Positions 48,580 through 57,432 are shown, numbered from the stretch's first letter. The stretch is 64,000 bases of DNA from Streptomyces hygroscopicus (GCF_026168105.1 NZ_LBMW01000003.1:248001-312000), one strand, 5' to 3'. Notes: generated by a model from the letters alone, not told the origin. Made by a program: numbers and translations.

Positions 48580-48684
48580 GAGAAGCGTAGAGAGTCGGTC
48601 CTCTTTATGCAAGTGAACTCTCATGATGAGGGTGGGCAGTGATAAAGTGGCTACGGACACACGGGCATGAAAGGGGATGGACCG

Positions 48685-49299
48685 ATGGCGACGACGCAGA
48701 CCGACACCGGCCGCAGCAACCAGAAGAGGCGCACGCGTACGGCCCTCGTCGAAGCCGCTCGCGAACTCATCGCCTCGGGTGGCGAGGTGACCATGCCCGC
48801 GATCGCGCGCGCCGCCCTGGTCTCCGAGGCCACCGCCTACCGCTACTTCCCCGACCTCCCCTCGCTGATCAGTGAGGCTCTGGCCGGTGCCTGGCCGCCC
48901 CCCGCCGAGGCGCTCGCGCCGGTCGCGGACTCCACCGACCCCGCCGAACGGATCGCCTTCGCCTGCGAGTTCCTGCTGCGCGGCGTGCTCCTCCGCCAGG
49001 GCGCGGTGCGTGCCGTGATCGCGGCCACCATCACCCGCCCCGACGCGGCGGCCGCGAGACCCGGTGTCCGTTTCGGGCTGATCGACCACGCGCTCGCCCC
49101 TCTGGAGGGAACGCTGGGGGTGACGGATCCCGAAGCCTTCTCCCAGCTCAAGCGGGACCTGGCCGTGGTCGTCAGCGCCGAAGCCCTGTTCACCCTCACC
49201 GACCTGTGCGGGCTCGCCCCCGACGCCGCCGTCGCGAGCGCGGTACGCACGGCGGCGACGCTGACCGAAGCCGCGGTGCGCGCGGTCGCGCGGGGGTGA
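48685..49299 (+). CDS. TetR-family transcriptional regulator
   Basis: This 204-residue protein has the TetR helix-turn-helix (RTALVEAARELIASGGEVTMPAIARAALVSEATAYRYFPDLPSLISEAL) and a helical ligand-binding part. The ATG at 48685 has a better position relative to AAAGGGG than the in-frame ATG at 48667. It is divergent from the cupin-hydrolase-MFS genes and probably represses them until a substrate of the exporter or hydrolase binds. Confidence 0.9.
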   Translation: MATTQTDTGRSNQKRRTRTALVEAARELIASGGEVTMPAIARAALVSEATAYRYFPDLPSLISEALAGAWPPPAEALAPVADSTDPAERIAFACEFLLRGVLLRQGAVRAVIAATITRPDAAAARPGVRFGLIDHALAPLEGTLGVTDPEAFSQLKRDLAVVVSAEALFTLTDLCGLAPDAAVASAVRTAATLTEAAVRAVARG

Positions 49300-49319
49300 G
49301 TCGCGCGCACGGGGAAGGG

Positions 49320-49440
49320 CGTCATCGTCGGCTTCTACGTCCACCTCGCCGCCGCGTTCGTCACCGTCCGTTGCCTCACCCAGGCGGCCCGCCACAGCCA
49401 CCGCTGCGACACCCGCCCCACCACACGCCGCCTCAAGTAA
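49320..49440 (+). pseudogene. Transposase C-terminal remnant
   Basis: The frame VIVGFYVHLAAAFVTVRCLTQAARHSHRCDTRPTTRRLK ends at TAA and resembles the last 30-40 residues of Streptomyces IS5-type transposases (VTIRCLI...H.RWDTRP). The rest of the element is absent. The remaining bases up to the convergent NmrA-like gene show no gene. Confidence 0.4.
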
Positions 49441-49595
49441 CCCCTCGACTGCAAGAGACTCTGAAGCGCGTGAAGTTGGTCCTCTGGAGTGTCAGTCCCG
49501 GGCCACAGCGCCAACGTCAACTTCGGATCAGGTTCCTCGACTGTCAGCAGTGGATCGCCGAGTACGCCGAGCAGTTCGAGCGGCGCTGACCAGTC

Positions 49596-50435
49596 TCAGC
49601 GGAACGCGGCGACATTGCGGGCGGCCCAGTCGGAGAACGGGCGCGGGGCGTGGCCGAGGACCCGCTGCGCGTCCGGGCTGACGCGCAGCTCGGCCGGGCT
49701 CGGGGAACCGAGGATGTCCAGGGTGTCCTTGGCGAGTTCCACCGGCATGCTCTGGGCCATGGCGGCCTTGGCCTCGTCGCGGGTGAGGTCGTGAAACCGC
49801 ACTGGCGAGCCCAGCGCGGCGGCGATGGCCTCCGCCTGCTGGCGCGGCGTGATCACCTCCGGGCCGGTCAGCTCGTACACACCGCCGGTGTGCCGGTCGT
49901 CCAGCAGGCAGGCCACCGCGACCTCGGCGATGTCCGCCGGGTCGATGATCGGCACCCCGACGTCGCCGAAGGGCGCGGCGACGACCCGTTGCGCGCGGAC
50001 GGACTCGGCCCACCACAGGGCGTTGGAGGCGAAGCCACCCGGCCGCAGGATGGCCCACTCCAGGCCGGACACCCGCAGTACGTCCTCCACCGCTCGCATC
50101 GCGATACGTGTCGGGCCGAAGGGCCTGGTCGCCACGCCCTGCGAGGAGAGCAGGACGACCCGGCGGATCCCGCTGGCCGCGGCTTGGCCGATGATGTCGG
50201 CCGGGCTGGCTCCGGCGGCGTGCATGTCGCCGGACAGCAGCAGAAACAGCGCCTGCGCCCCGGCCAGCGCGGGCTCAAGGCTGGCCGGCTCGGCCAGGTC
50301 GGCCGCCACGTGGCGGACACCGTCCGGTGCCGCCGCGGCGTGCCGCGACACCGCCGTCACGCGCCGGCCCGCCTCGGCCAGCGCCCGCGTCAACGGCCGG
50401 CCCACATTCCCGGTAGCCCCGGTCACCACGATCAT
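49596..50435 (-). CDS. NmrA-like NAD(P)H-binding oxidoreductase
   Basis: This 279-residue atypical short-chain dehydrogenase has the N-terminal dinucleotide motif MIVVTGATGNVGRPLTRALAEAGRRVTAVSRH (GxxGxxG). It also has RVVLLSSQGVATRPFGPTRIAMRAVEDVLRVSGLEWAILRPGGF and a C-terminal FHDLTRDEAKAAMAQSMP. This group acts as redox sensors or quinone/isoflavone-type reductases. It is divergent from an HxlR regulator, a common pairing for electrophile or quinone response. Confidence 0.88.
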   Translation of the reverse strand: MIVVTGATGNVGRPLTRALAEAGRRVTAVSRHAAAAPDGVRHVAADLAEPASLEPALAGAQALFLLLSGDMHAAGASPADIIGQAAASGIRRVVLLSSQGVATRPFGPTRIAMRAVEDVLRVSGLEWAILRPGGFASNALWWAESVRAQRVVAAPFGDVGVPIIDPADIAEVAVACLLDDRHTGGVYELTGPEVITPRQQAEAIAAALGSPVRFHDLTRDEAKAAMAQSMPVELAKDTLDILGSPSPAELRVSPDAQRVLGHAPRPFSDWAARNVAAFR

Positions 50436-50509
50436 GATCAGCTCCTTGTCCGATTCCTCTGCGGCCTCTTTCTCTGCGGCCTTGACGCTAGGAGTCGGGG
50501 CTAACTCTT

Positions 50510-50523
50510 GGTAAGGACATACC
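50510..50523. promoter_or_regulatory. HxlR operator candidate
   Basis: GGTAAGGACATACC (GGTA-N6-TACC) with a further GGTAAG downstream lies in the divergent promoter of the NmrA-like and HxlR genes, 19 bp before the HxlR start. Confidence 0.5.
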
Positions 50524-50541
50524 TGGAGGTAAGCTCATCAC

Positions 50542-50913
50542 ATGATGGGAGGTGCGCAGCTCATGCAGACCGGAGCGGGGGAGCGGTATGAGGTGTTTCA
50601 CACCGACTGCCGCGCGCGCGATGTGGTCGACCATGTGACCAGCAGGTGGGGCGTCTGGGTGTTGATCTCTTTGCGGAGCAACGACCTCCGGTTCTACGAG
50701 CTGCGCGAGAGCATCCAGGGCATCAGCGAGAAGATGCTCGCCCAGACCCTGCGCGCACTGGTCCAGGACGGTCTGGTCTGGCGGGAGGTCGAGCCGACGA
50801 CGCCGCCCAAGGTCACCTATGGGCTGACCGAGTTCGGCCGGGACGTCGGCGAGCCGCTGACGGAGCTGTTCAACCGGATCACACGGCGGCTGTCGCCGCG
50901 CAGCGCGGAATAG
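50542..50913 (+). CDS. HxlR-family winged-helix regulator
   Basis: This 123-residue protein has the HxlR/MarR-like winged helix: CRARDVVDHVTSRWGVWVLISLRSNDLRFYELRESIQGISEKMLAQTLRALVQDGLVWREV, then VTYGLTEFGRDVGEPL. Cys24 in the N-terminal region (HTDC) could serve as a redox or electrophile sensor, as in other HxlR members. Either ATG 50542 (GGAGG 12 bases upstream) or ATG 50563 (GGGAGG 10 bases upstream) may be the start. It probably represses itself and the divergent oxidoreductase. Confidence 0.9.
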   Translation: MMGGAQLMQTGAGERYEVFHTDCRARDVVDHVTSRWGVWVLISLRSNDLRFYELRESIQGISEKMLAQTLRALVQDGLVWREVEPTTPPKVTYGLTEFGRDVGEPLTELFNRITRRLSPRSAE

Positions 50914-51009
50914 CGTGGTGGTGGCAGGCCACGAAGGCGCATCCAGCGTGACCGAGCACCCCGACGACATCGACGACCTGGTGGGGCTGGTCCGCATCAC
51001 CTGCCAGGA

Positions 51010-51180
51010 TGCGACCTGCGGGTGGAACGGACGTTTGTCTTCGCTGGTGCGGGGCCGGACCTCGTACTTGGCCCGCAGTGTCGCGAACGCCGGGCTGAGC
51101 AGGGGCAGTTGGCCCACGATCCGCGTAACGCGCGGGTCGTTCGGGAAGGGCGAGGACAGCGCGCGCAGGTTACCCCCGAC
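51010..51180 (-). pseudogene. MmyB-like domain fragment of an XRE regulator
   Basis: Minus-strand text NLRALSSPFPNDPRVTRIVGQLPLLSPAFATLRAKYEVRPRTSEDKRPFHPQV matches the ligand-binding (MmyB-like) part of actinobacterial helix-turn-helix regulators. These usually read DDPRLTALVGELSLxSxEFRRLWARHEVR...KRFxHPxVG. Both ends are lost. Confidence 0.6.
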
Positions 51181-51197
51181 GCCGTGCGCGGGCCGCC

Positions 51198-51330
51198 GTA
51201 CTGAAGGTCGTCGTCGCGGCCCACCCGCCGCAGCGCATCTTCCTCGGTGACGGGCCACTCGCCGTCGCGACCGCCGAGTACGGGTCCCGGCTGGCGACGT
51301 GGCGCGAGTGGGAGCCCGTGTCCGTATCGA
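51198..51330 (+). pseudogene. 3' fragment of a short-chain dehydrogenase
   Basis: The frame KVVVAAHPPQRIFLGDGPLAVATAEYGSRLATWREWEPVSVS looks like the last 40-45 residues of an SDR (PPxRxxLGxDAxxxxxxxxxxxLAxWREW). It has no upstream gene body. Confidence 0.5.
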
Positions 51331-51682
51331 ATGAACCGGCAGCTCACCGTGCAGGAGTCCCTGCACAGGCTGGCGAGGGACGTGTGCCACGGCAAGTGCG
51401 GCACCATCCACCAGGCGTACCGCGACGGCATGGAGGACCAGCTCGGCTTGGTCCTCAACGCCGTCGTGCTCTGGACCACCCTCTACATCGACGCCGCCGT
51501 CGACCAGCTCCGCGCCGAGGGCCGCGAGATCCGTGACGAGGACGTGGCCCGGCTCTCCCCGTTCAAGCACAGGAATCAACGTGCTCGGCCGCTACAGCGT
51601 CACCGCGACCGTCCCGGCCGGCGGAACTCTGAGACCGCTGCGAGACCCTGAAGCGCCCGGTGTTCTTCGGCGTGCGGAATGA
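51331..51682 (+). pseudogene. Tn3-family transposase (TnpA) C-terminal remnant
   Basis: NRQLTVQESLHRLARDVCHGKCGTIHQAYRDGMEDQLGLVLNAVVLWTTLYIDAAVDQLRAEGREIRDEDVARLSPFKHRN is the C-terminus of a Tn3 TnpA. After a one-base shift near 51575 the text continues INVLGRYSVTATVPAGGTLRPLRDP to a stop, as expected for the family's end (INxLGRYSF...LRPLRDP). No terminal inverted repeat was found. Confidence 0.82.
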
Positions 51683-51745
51683 AGGCCGGTCCGGGATCGG
51701 CGGTTGCCTCCGGGTAGGGGTCGCATGGGGCAGGACGGCGGCTTG

Positions 51746-51791
51746 CCGAACCCTCCCCGGCATGGACGGGGCCATGCCGGGGAGGGTTCGG
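51746..51791. terminator. Perfect 20-bp stem-loop terminator
   Basis: Arms 51746-51765 and 51772-51791 pair fully around a 6-base loop, directly at the 3' end of the epimerase gene (minus strand). Confidence 0.85.
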
Positions 51792-51792
51792 T

Positions 51793-52740
51793 TCAATTGT
51801 CGTTGCCGGCGCGCAGCCAGGCGATGTAGTCGGCGGCGGCTCGTTCGGTGTCGTACTCGGGGTGGTAGCCGGTGTCTTCCTTCAGGCGGCTGATGTCGAG
51901 GACGAGGTGCGGCGTGGCGCCTCCGGTGGGGAGGTCGACCTGGGCGTCGGGTACCGAATTCTTGATCGCTTGGCTGATCTGGGCGTTGGTGGTGGCCCGG
52001 CCGGAGCCGACGTTGTATGTGCGGTGGTTCAGCTTGTCCGCGAGCTGGAGCAGGGCGATCGCCCGCCCGGTGTCCTTCACGTAGGTCAGGTCGAGCCCGT
52101 CCTCGGCGAACGCCGGGTGGACGAGGTGGGACAGGTCCGGGGCGGTGCCGTGGGCGGCGGAGTGGACGAGGGCGGGCGCGGCGAAGAAGGGGTCGGGGTG
52201 GCCGAGCGGGCCCCAGGTGCCGGAGATGCGGCAGTTGACGATGTCGAGGCCCGTGGTCTCGGCGAGGAACCCGCCCAGCAGTTCGCCGACCTTCTTGAAG
52301 GTGGGGATGGAGGCGTGTGCGGTCATCGACAGCGGGGCGTCCTCGCGCAGCGGTCCGTCGCCGGCGGCTCCGAGGTAGACGCCGATCGTGCTGGCGATGC
52401 CGAGGCGCCGTACGCCCCACTCCTGTGCCGCCTCGGCGACGTTCAGCAGCCCGCCGAGCGCCTGCCGGGTCGCCTCGACGGGCACGTCGGGGACGGGCTG
52501 CCAGGGGTAGGAGCCGGCCAGGTGGACGATGCCGGTGATGTCGTGACGGCGGCCGACGCCGAGGAGGGCGTCGCGGTCGGTGATGTCCGCCTGCTCGACC
52601 TTCACTCGTGTTCCGTCGAGTACGGGCGGGAGTTCGCGGGCGCGGCGCTGGACCACGACGCAGTCTTCGCCCAGGTTGAGCAGGGCGCGCACGGTGTGGG
52701 ATCCGATGAAGCCGAAGCCTCCGGTGACGAGGATCATCAC
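51793..52740 (-). CDS. NAD-dependent epimerase/dehydratase-like protein
   Basis: This 315-residue extended SDR begins MILVTGGFGFIGSHTVRALLNLGEDCVVV (GxxGxxG) and contains VHLAGSYPWQP and NVGSGRATTNAQI. In the usual YxxxK position the text is SIPTFKKVGELL: Lys is kept, but the catalytic Tyr is replaced by Ile. It may therefore be an inactive or altered member, a regulator, or use another acid. It lies 49 bp downstream of the hydrolase gene, in the same direction, probably in one operon under the TetR protein at 54009. Confidence 0.85.
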   Translation of the reverse strand: MMILVTGGFGFIGSHTVRALLNLGEDCVVVQRRARELPPVLDGTRVKVEQADITDRDALLGVGRRHDITGIVHLAGSYPWQPVPDVPVEATRQALGGLLNVAEAAQEWGVRRLGIASTIGVYLGAAGDGPLREDAPLSMTAHASIPTFKKVGELLGGFLAETTGLDIVNCRISGTWGPLGHPDPFFAAPALVHSAAHGTAPDLSHLVHPAFAEDGLDLTYVKDTGRAIALLQLADKLNHRTYNVGSGRATTNAQISQAIKNSVPDAQVDLPTGGATPHLVLDISRLKEDTGYHPEYDTERAAADYIAWLRAGNDN

Positions 52741-52788
52741 AAGTCCTTACGTATTTCTATATCGGTCGTTGGCGGTGGCGGCGGGTCT

Positions 52789-53733
52789 TCACTTGCTCCG
52801 CAGGGTCCCGAGCGGCTCGGGGTCCTCCTTCAGGGAGGCGGCCGCCGCCTTCCAGCCGGCGTCGTCGCCCTGGAGGGCGCTGCGCAGGAAGGCCGTGGTG
52901 AGCTGCTGGATCAGGGCCACGCGCGCCGGGTTCTCGTCGGTGGTCTCGGCGACCTCGTGGCCGGGGATGCCGCCGAGCGAGTGCTCGGCCCCGAACAGAG
53001 TGAGCAGGCTCTTGTCGCCCGGGCTGTAGGTGTAGGGGTCGGTGAACCAGTCCGGTCCGCGGGTGGACAGGTGGGACTGGTCGTTGTCGCCGGCGACGAT
53101 GAGGGCCGGGGTGGCCATGGTGTCGAACGACGGCTTCATGAACGGGAAGTGCTCGGCGGCGAACGGGGTCAGGTCATCGCCCAGGCCGGTCAGCGCCAGC
53201 AGCACCCCTGCCCTGACGCGGAGGTCGGACATGTCCTCGCCGGGTACGCCGTCGGCGTCGAGGACGCGTGCGCCCAGCAGGGCGCTCACGCTCTGGGCTC
53301 CCCAGGAGTGGCCGGCGACGGCGATGCGGCGTGGGTCGACGCGCCCGGCGAGGCCGGGGACGGCCGCCTCCAGCACGTCGAGTCCGTCCAGTACGCGCGT
53401 GATGTCCTCGATGCGGTAGCGCCAGATCCGCGGGATGCGGGGGTCCTCGGCGGGGATGGCGAGTGTCCGGGAGTCCAGGTGGGTCGGCTGGACGACCGCG
53501 AAGCCGTGGGCGGCCCAGTGGTCGGCCAGCGGGGCGTAGCCGTTCATCGACCAGCCGAAGCCATGCGAGAAGACGACGACGGGCAGATCGCCGCCGGTCG
53601 CGGGGGCGGACACGCGGACCTGGAGGTGCTCGCCACGGCCACCCGGGGCGGGCAGGACGACCGGCTTCACGGACACCACCGAGGTGGGGCTGCCCGCGGG
53701 ATTCTGCGCGTTCAGGGTGTTGGAGTCAGGCAT
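52789..53733 (-). CDS. Alpha/beta hydrolase (dienelactone/PAF-acetylhydrolase-like)
   Basis: This 314-residue alpha/beta hydrolase has the oxyanion motif VVVFSHGFGWSMNGYAPLADHWAAHGFAVVQPTHLDSR and the nucleophile elbow AVAGHSWGAQSV. It has the acid in IVAGDNDQSH and the His in LFGAEHSLGGIPGHE. The fold matches chlorophyllase/PAF-acetylhydrolase-type esterases; there is no signal peptide. It is divergent from the TetR gene at 54009 and upstream of the epimerase-like gene. Confidence 0.88.
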   Translation of the reverse strand: MPDSNTLNAQNPAGSPTSVVSVKPVVLPAPGGRGEHLQVRVSAPATGGDLPVVVFSHGFGWSMNGYAPLADHWAAHGFAVVQPTHLDSRTLAIPAEDPRIPRIWRYRIEDITRVLDGLDVLEAAVPGLAGRVDPRRIAVAGHSWGAQSVSALLGARVLDADGVPGEDMSDLRVRAGVLLALTGLGDDLTPFAAEHFPFMKPSFDTMATPALIVAGDNDQSHLSTRGPDWFTDPYTYSPGDKSLLTLFGAEHSLGGIPGHEVAETTDENPARVALIQQLTTAFLRSALQGDDAGWKAAAASLKEDPEPLGTLRSK

Positions 53734-53937
53734 GGGAGGGCCTTCCGATCGGTGTCTTCAACGCTTGGGTTGGTGGGGCCAGGTGGTCGGCGGCGCCGCG
53801 GGGCCGGCCGCGAAGGGAGCGGGCAGCCCGCTTGTCACGCGCGGGCATCCATGCCCGGGTTTCTTCCATCTCTCCGGCGGGCCGTGGAGGCGACGGCCTG
53901 GCCGCCGGCCCCCCGGGCCTGGCATCATGAATGAAAT

Positions 53938-53975
53938 GGAACCTTGTTCCACCTACGATACGGAACGCAGTTCCG
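53938..53975. promoter_or_regulatory. Paired TetR operators in the hydrolase/TetR intergenic region
   Basis: GGAACCTTGTTCC (53938-53950) and CGGAACGCAGTTCCG (53961-53975) share the palindrome GGAAC-N3-GTTCC, with 23 bp between centres (about two helical turns). Such a tandem fits two TetR dimers on one face of the DNA. Confidence 0.75.
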
Positions 53976-54008
53976 TTTTACAAGACCAGTCGTCAAAGGA
54001 GTGCCCCG

Positions 54009-54605
54009 GTGAACGAGAGCAGTCCGCGCCAGGGAAGTTCGGCCGCCTCCAAGCGCAAGGACGCCCGCCGCAATCAGCAGACCCTGCTGGACGCCGCCGC
54101 CGCAGTCTTCGTCACCTCAGGCGTGGACGCACCGGTACGCGAGATCGCCGCCGAGGCCGGCGTAGGGCTGGGCACGTTCTACCGCCATTTCCCCACGCGG
54201 GCCGACCTCGTCATCGCCGTCTACCGTCACCAGGTCGACAACTGCGCCGAAGCGGGCCCGGCCCTGCTGGCGGCCGGGCCGACACCCTTCGCCGCCCTCG
54301 AACGCTGGGTCGACCTCTTCGTCGACTTCCTGGTCACCAAACACGGCCTGGCCGCCGCGATGCAGGCAGACAGCACCGGCTTCGAGGCGCTGCACGCCCA
54401 CTTCCTCGACCGCCTCGTGCCGGTGTGCAGCCAGCTCCTCGACGCCGCAGCCGCCGCCGGCGAGATCCGCCCCGACCTCGATGCCTACCACTTCATGCGC
54501 GGCATCGGAAACCTCTGCATCGGCACCGACAGCGACCCCCGCTACGACGCACGCCGACTGATCGCACTCCTCCTCGCGGGACTGCGCCAGCCGCACCGAA
54601 CCTGA
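54009..54605 (+). CDS. TetR-family transcriptional regulator
   Basis: This 198-residue protein has the TetR DNA-binding domain RRNQQTLLDAAAAVFVTSGVDAPVREIAAEAGVGLGTFYRHFPTRADLVIAVYRH, followed by a SbtR/PsrA-like helical C-terminus (FMRGIGNLCIGTD). The GTG at 54009 has AAAGGAG 7 bases upstream. It lies 34 bp after the second of two matching palindromes and is divergent from the hydrolase-epimerase genes, so it is their likely repressor as well as its own. Confidence 0.92.
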   Translation: MNESSPRQGSSAASKRKDARRNQQTLLDAAAAVFVTSGVDAPVREIAAEAGVGLGTFYRHFPTRADLVIAVYRHQVDNCAEAGPALLAAGPTPFAALERWVDLFVDFLVTKHGLAAAMQADSTGFEALHAHFLDRLVPVCSQLLDAAAAAGEIRPDLDAYHFMRGIGNLCIGTDSDPRYDARRLIALLLAGLRQPHRT

Positions 54606-55100
54606 CGCCCACGAATGACGGAGCCTCGCATGCCCTGTTCGGACAGGACGGCAGGGAATGCGGTCCCGCGCCCGTTCGCACGCCGCTCGGGATGCACCAT
54701 TACCGGCTGCGCCACGCTGCCCGGGAACCCAAGTGAGAAGCGGCTCCTCCTCTGCCGTGGCGTGTGTGGTTGTAGTGACACGCGCGAGCGCTTTCCTCGA
54801 GTCCGCAACCCGCGGATAACGGCTTCAGGGAACTGGCTGGACTGGCGCGGCTGTGGGGTGCGAACGCTCGCCCGCTGGCGGGCGGGCGGAAAGTGTGACG
54901 GCTGCACTGTGCTGGTGAGAAGCCTGATCTCTTTGCCAGTCCACCCTTACGATCGGTACGCAGCGCGCGATATCGGAGATTCTGGAATCTGAACGTCTGA
55001 TGTCTTGAACTAGCGGTTCATGCAGTCGAGTTGCAGCAGCCAGGCGCCGGGGAACACCGGGTCCGATTCAGAGACACTCTGTTGGGGGGCAAAATCACCG
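54606..55100. other. Intergenic region, nothing recognised
   Basis: About 495 bp between convergent genes. No frame has both a ribosome site and a recognisable protein. Confidence 0.45.
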
Positions 55101-55718
55101 TCAGGGCATGGCCAGCCATCCGATCATGCCGACCACGCCGAAGACGGCGAAGCCGATCCCGAGCGCCTTGCACAGCCGGCCCACGATCCGGGCCGCTCCC
55201 GGTGACCACAACGCGGCGCCGATCCGGCTGCCCAGCCGTGGCATTGCGGTGGAGAACGCACCGCACAAGGCGCCCAGGCCAGCAATGAGTCCCACCACAC
55301 AGGCGCAGATCCCGGCCAGCCGCCCGGCCGTCGGGGCCACCCCGACCGTGTAGCAGTCACCGCGCGCGTCCCGCTGGACCGGCAGCACCGTTCCCTGCTT
55401 GTAGGAACCGCCGATGGACGCGGACTGGTCCACCACACGGTGGTCGTCGGAGTGGAAGGCGCCGAAGCAGTCTGTGTGGCGCTGTTTGCCGGTGCCCGAA
55501 GTAGTGCAGGCATATATCTTCAGCAGCCCTGGGGTGCCGGAAGCACGTATCGAGTACTTCAGGCCGTCGGTGAGACTTACTGCTCCGCCGACCCCGAGGG
55601 CGCTGAACAACACCCCAATGAACAGCATCGCCAGCACCAGCCAGACGTGGCCCAGCAACGACTTCGGTGTGCTGTCGGCCCTCACTTGGCGCCTTGTTTC
55701 CACCTTCGCCAGCCTCAC
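55101..55718 (-). CDS. Membrane protein of unknown function, three helices
   Basis: This protein of about 205 residues has an N-terminal helix (VWLVLAMLFIGVLFSALGVG) and an extracytoplasmic part with four Cys (KIYACTTSG; HTDCFGAFHSDDH; GDCYTVGV). Two closely spaced C-terminal helices follow (GICACVVGLIAGLGALCGAF; LGIGFAVFGVVGMIGWLAM). The GTG at 55718 was chosen as the nearest start before the first helix; the frame reaches up to 55799. I do not recognise a family. The layout is like actinobacterial exported-loop membrane proteins. Confidence 0.65.
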   Translation of the reverse strand: MRLAKVETRRQVRADSTPKSLLGHVWLVLAMLFIGVLFSALGVGGAVSLTDGLKYSIRASGTPGLLKIYACTTSGTGKQRHTDCFGAFHSDDHRVVDQSASIGGSYKQGTVLPVQRDARGDCYTVGVAPTAGRLAGICACVVGLIAGLGALCGAFSTAMPRLGSRIGAALWSPGAARIVGRLCKALGIGFAVFGVVGMIGWLAMP

Positions 55719-56628
55719 GTTCTTGCCTACCTGACGTTGATCCAGCCGGCCATCATGCCACCGACTGGCTGGAGTTGGTGCTGCGCCCACGCCGTACACC
55801 GGGCCCGGCCTGTGGCCGTCAGCTGGGCAAGTCCAGCACCGCGCCGTCCACTGCTCGCCTTCAACGGCAACCTCGGCAGGTCTCGCCTGATGGTGGTCTG
55901 TGGTGACCAGCCACGGCGAGTCGTCTCGTCAGGATCGGCGATTGCTGTGGGCAATGGGTGCTTTTCGAGGTAGGGCTTGAACGTGTTGAGCTTGCTGATC
56001 CGGTTCCGCCGTTGGCCGTTCAGCATCGCCTATGGGCTGGGCGCGCGGGCGTACTCGCGTATGGATCTCGACACCGGAGTCCTCGCGTAACCACGTGGCG
56101 ACGCTGTCAGCGTCGCGTCGGGGCGGCGTCCTTGCGGAGCACGTACACGATGCCGGCCGGGCCGATCCGGTAGTCCAACGGGTCTTGGCCGGGGAATCGG
56201 TGCCGACGCGGCGGCCGGGGTGGGATCAGCGGGGCCACCGCTCCCACAGGTCATCAAGAACAAGATCGTCAACCACGCGTCAGACCCTGCCCGACGGGTG
56301 TTCCAAATCCCGGCCGCCACATCGACTCATCCTGAAACGATCAGTCGGTCAGCCATGTGTTCCCCCTGCAACTTCGCGCATTGCTGCCCAGGTGCAGTGC
56401 CTGCTCGGCCTCACCATCAACGGTGACTTCGGACCTGACACCGAGAACCACCATCATCGAAACGGGCACGGACTCCTACCGTCTGGCCACCACCCGAGCA
56501 CGAAGCGAACAGCCAGTCGGGTCGGCTGAGCTCAAGCCTCGAGCAGAGTGTCCAGGGCGGCCCGCTCCACACCCCGGCGCTCGCCCGACAGAGGACCGCT
56601 TACAGTGAGGGAAGATCGCCGGAATTGG
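55719..56628. other. Intergenic region with decayed sequence
   Basis: About 900 bp with no complete gene. On the minus strand near 55962-56026 there is NRISKLNTFKPYLEKH, a weak match to the start of ISL3-type transposase regions. The fragment at 56378-56458 is described separately. Confidence 0.4.
56378..56458 (+). pseudogene. Possible peptidoglycan-binding domain fragment
   Basis: The frame IAAQVQCLLGLTINGDFGPDTE resembles a PG_binding_1 repeat (VQxLL...VDGDFGPxTE). Nothing around it completes a gene. Confidence 0.35.
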
Positions 56629-56640
56629 ATGGGGGGCGTC

Positions 56641-57087
56641 GTGTCGCACTTCGAGATCACCACCGTGCTCTCGGCGTCTCCGAGCCAGGTCTTCGACGCC
56701 TGTCTGGACGTTGAAGCACACACGCGATCGATGGCGTCTTCGAGAGAACGTGCAGTTGGCGGCAACACCCGGGGCAGGCTCGCCGTGGGCGAAATGGTCA
56801 CCTTCCAGGCCCGCCACTTCGGGGTGACCTGGCAGCTGACCGCCCGGATCACCTCCTGGAACCCCCCGCACTCCTTTGTCGACGAGCAAGAAGCCGGGCC
56901 GTTCCAGTATTGGCGACACGTTCACCACTTCGAGCCGCATGGCCAAGGCGACACCCTGATGACCGACGTCATCGATTTCGCCTCGCCACTGGGCCCCCTC
57001 GGCCGACTCGCCGACGTGACCGTCCTCAACTGGTACATGCCCAGGCTCGTCCGGTCGCGCAACGCTTACCTGGCCGCCACCCTCTGA
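56641..57087 (+). CDS. SRPBCC-family (START-like) protein
   Basis: This 148-residue single-domain protein begins SHFEITTVLSASPSQVFDACLDVEAHTRSMASSRERAVGG and continues with EMVTFQARHFGVTWQLTARITSWNPPHSFVDEQEAGPFQYWRHVHHFE and TLMTDVIDFASPLGPLGRLAD, the helix-grip fold of polyketide cyclase/dehydrase-like proteins. It may bind a hydrophobic ligand. The GTG at 56641 follows GGGGGG and starts the fold; the ATG at 56629 is a possible alternative. Confidence 0.82.
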   Translation: MSHFEITTVLSASPSQVFDACLDVEAHTRSMASSRERAVGGNTRGRLAVGEMVTFQARHFGVTWQLTARITSWNPPHSFVDEQEAGPFQYWRHVHHFEPHGQGDTLMTDVIDFASPLGPLGRLADVTVLNWYMPRLVRSRNAYLAATL

Positions 57088-57222
57088 CACACCTGTCGGC
57101 CGAAGGTGCTGTCACTTCCGATGGATATCCCACCGCCTGACGGCACCATCACTGACGTCCAATGTCGTCAGCAGACGCCGTCGTCAGAACCGAACAAAGC
57201 CACGCGGCGGGTGCTCGTGCGT

Positions 57223-57432
57223 TCAGCTCCACACTTCGGGCCCGCCTTCATGCCATTCGACAAAATCCGACTCAATGACATCGAGTTCGTTCCAGCCAGT
57301 CAGGCCGGCATTCTGCAGGAACCCGGTCAGCTCGTGAAGGCTGTACGCGGTGCCCAGGATCCGATCGCCGAAGCGCACCCTGCGGCCACCGGTCGCAGTC
57401 GGCGGGTAGACGATGATGCGGTGCTCGGGCAT
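57223..57432 (-). CDS. Conserved small protein of unknown function
   Basis: This 69-residue protein (PEHRIIVYPPTATGGRRV; GTAYSLHELTGFLQNAGLTG; DVIESDFVEWHEGGPEVW) has the look of a small conserved Streptomyces protein with alternating strands and one helix. The ATG at 57432 lacks a strong ribosome site. The frame is open further upstream, but that part looks unlike protein. The function is unknown. Confidence 0.65.
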   Translation of the reverse strand: MPEHRIIVYPPTATGGRRVRFGDRILGTAYSLHELTGFLQNAGLTGWNELDVIESDFVEWHEGGPEVWS

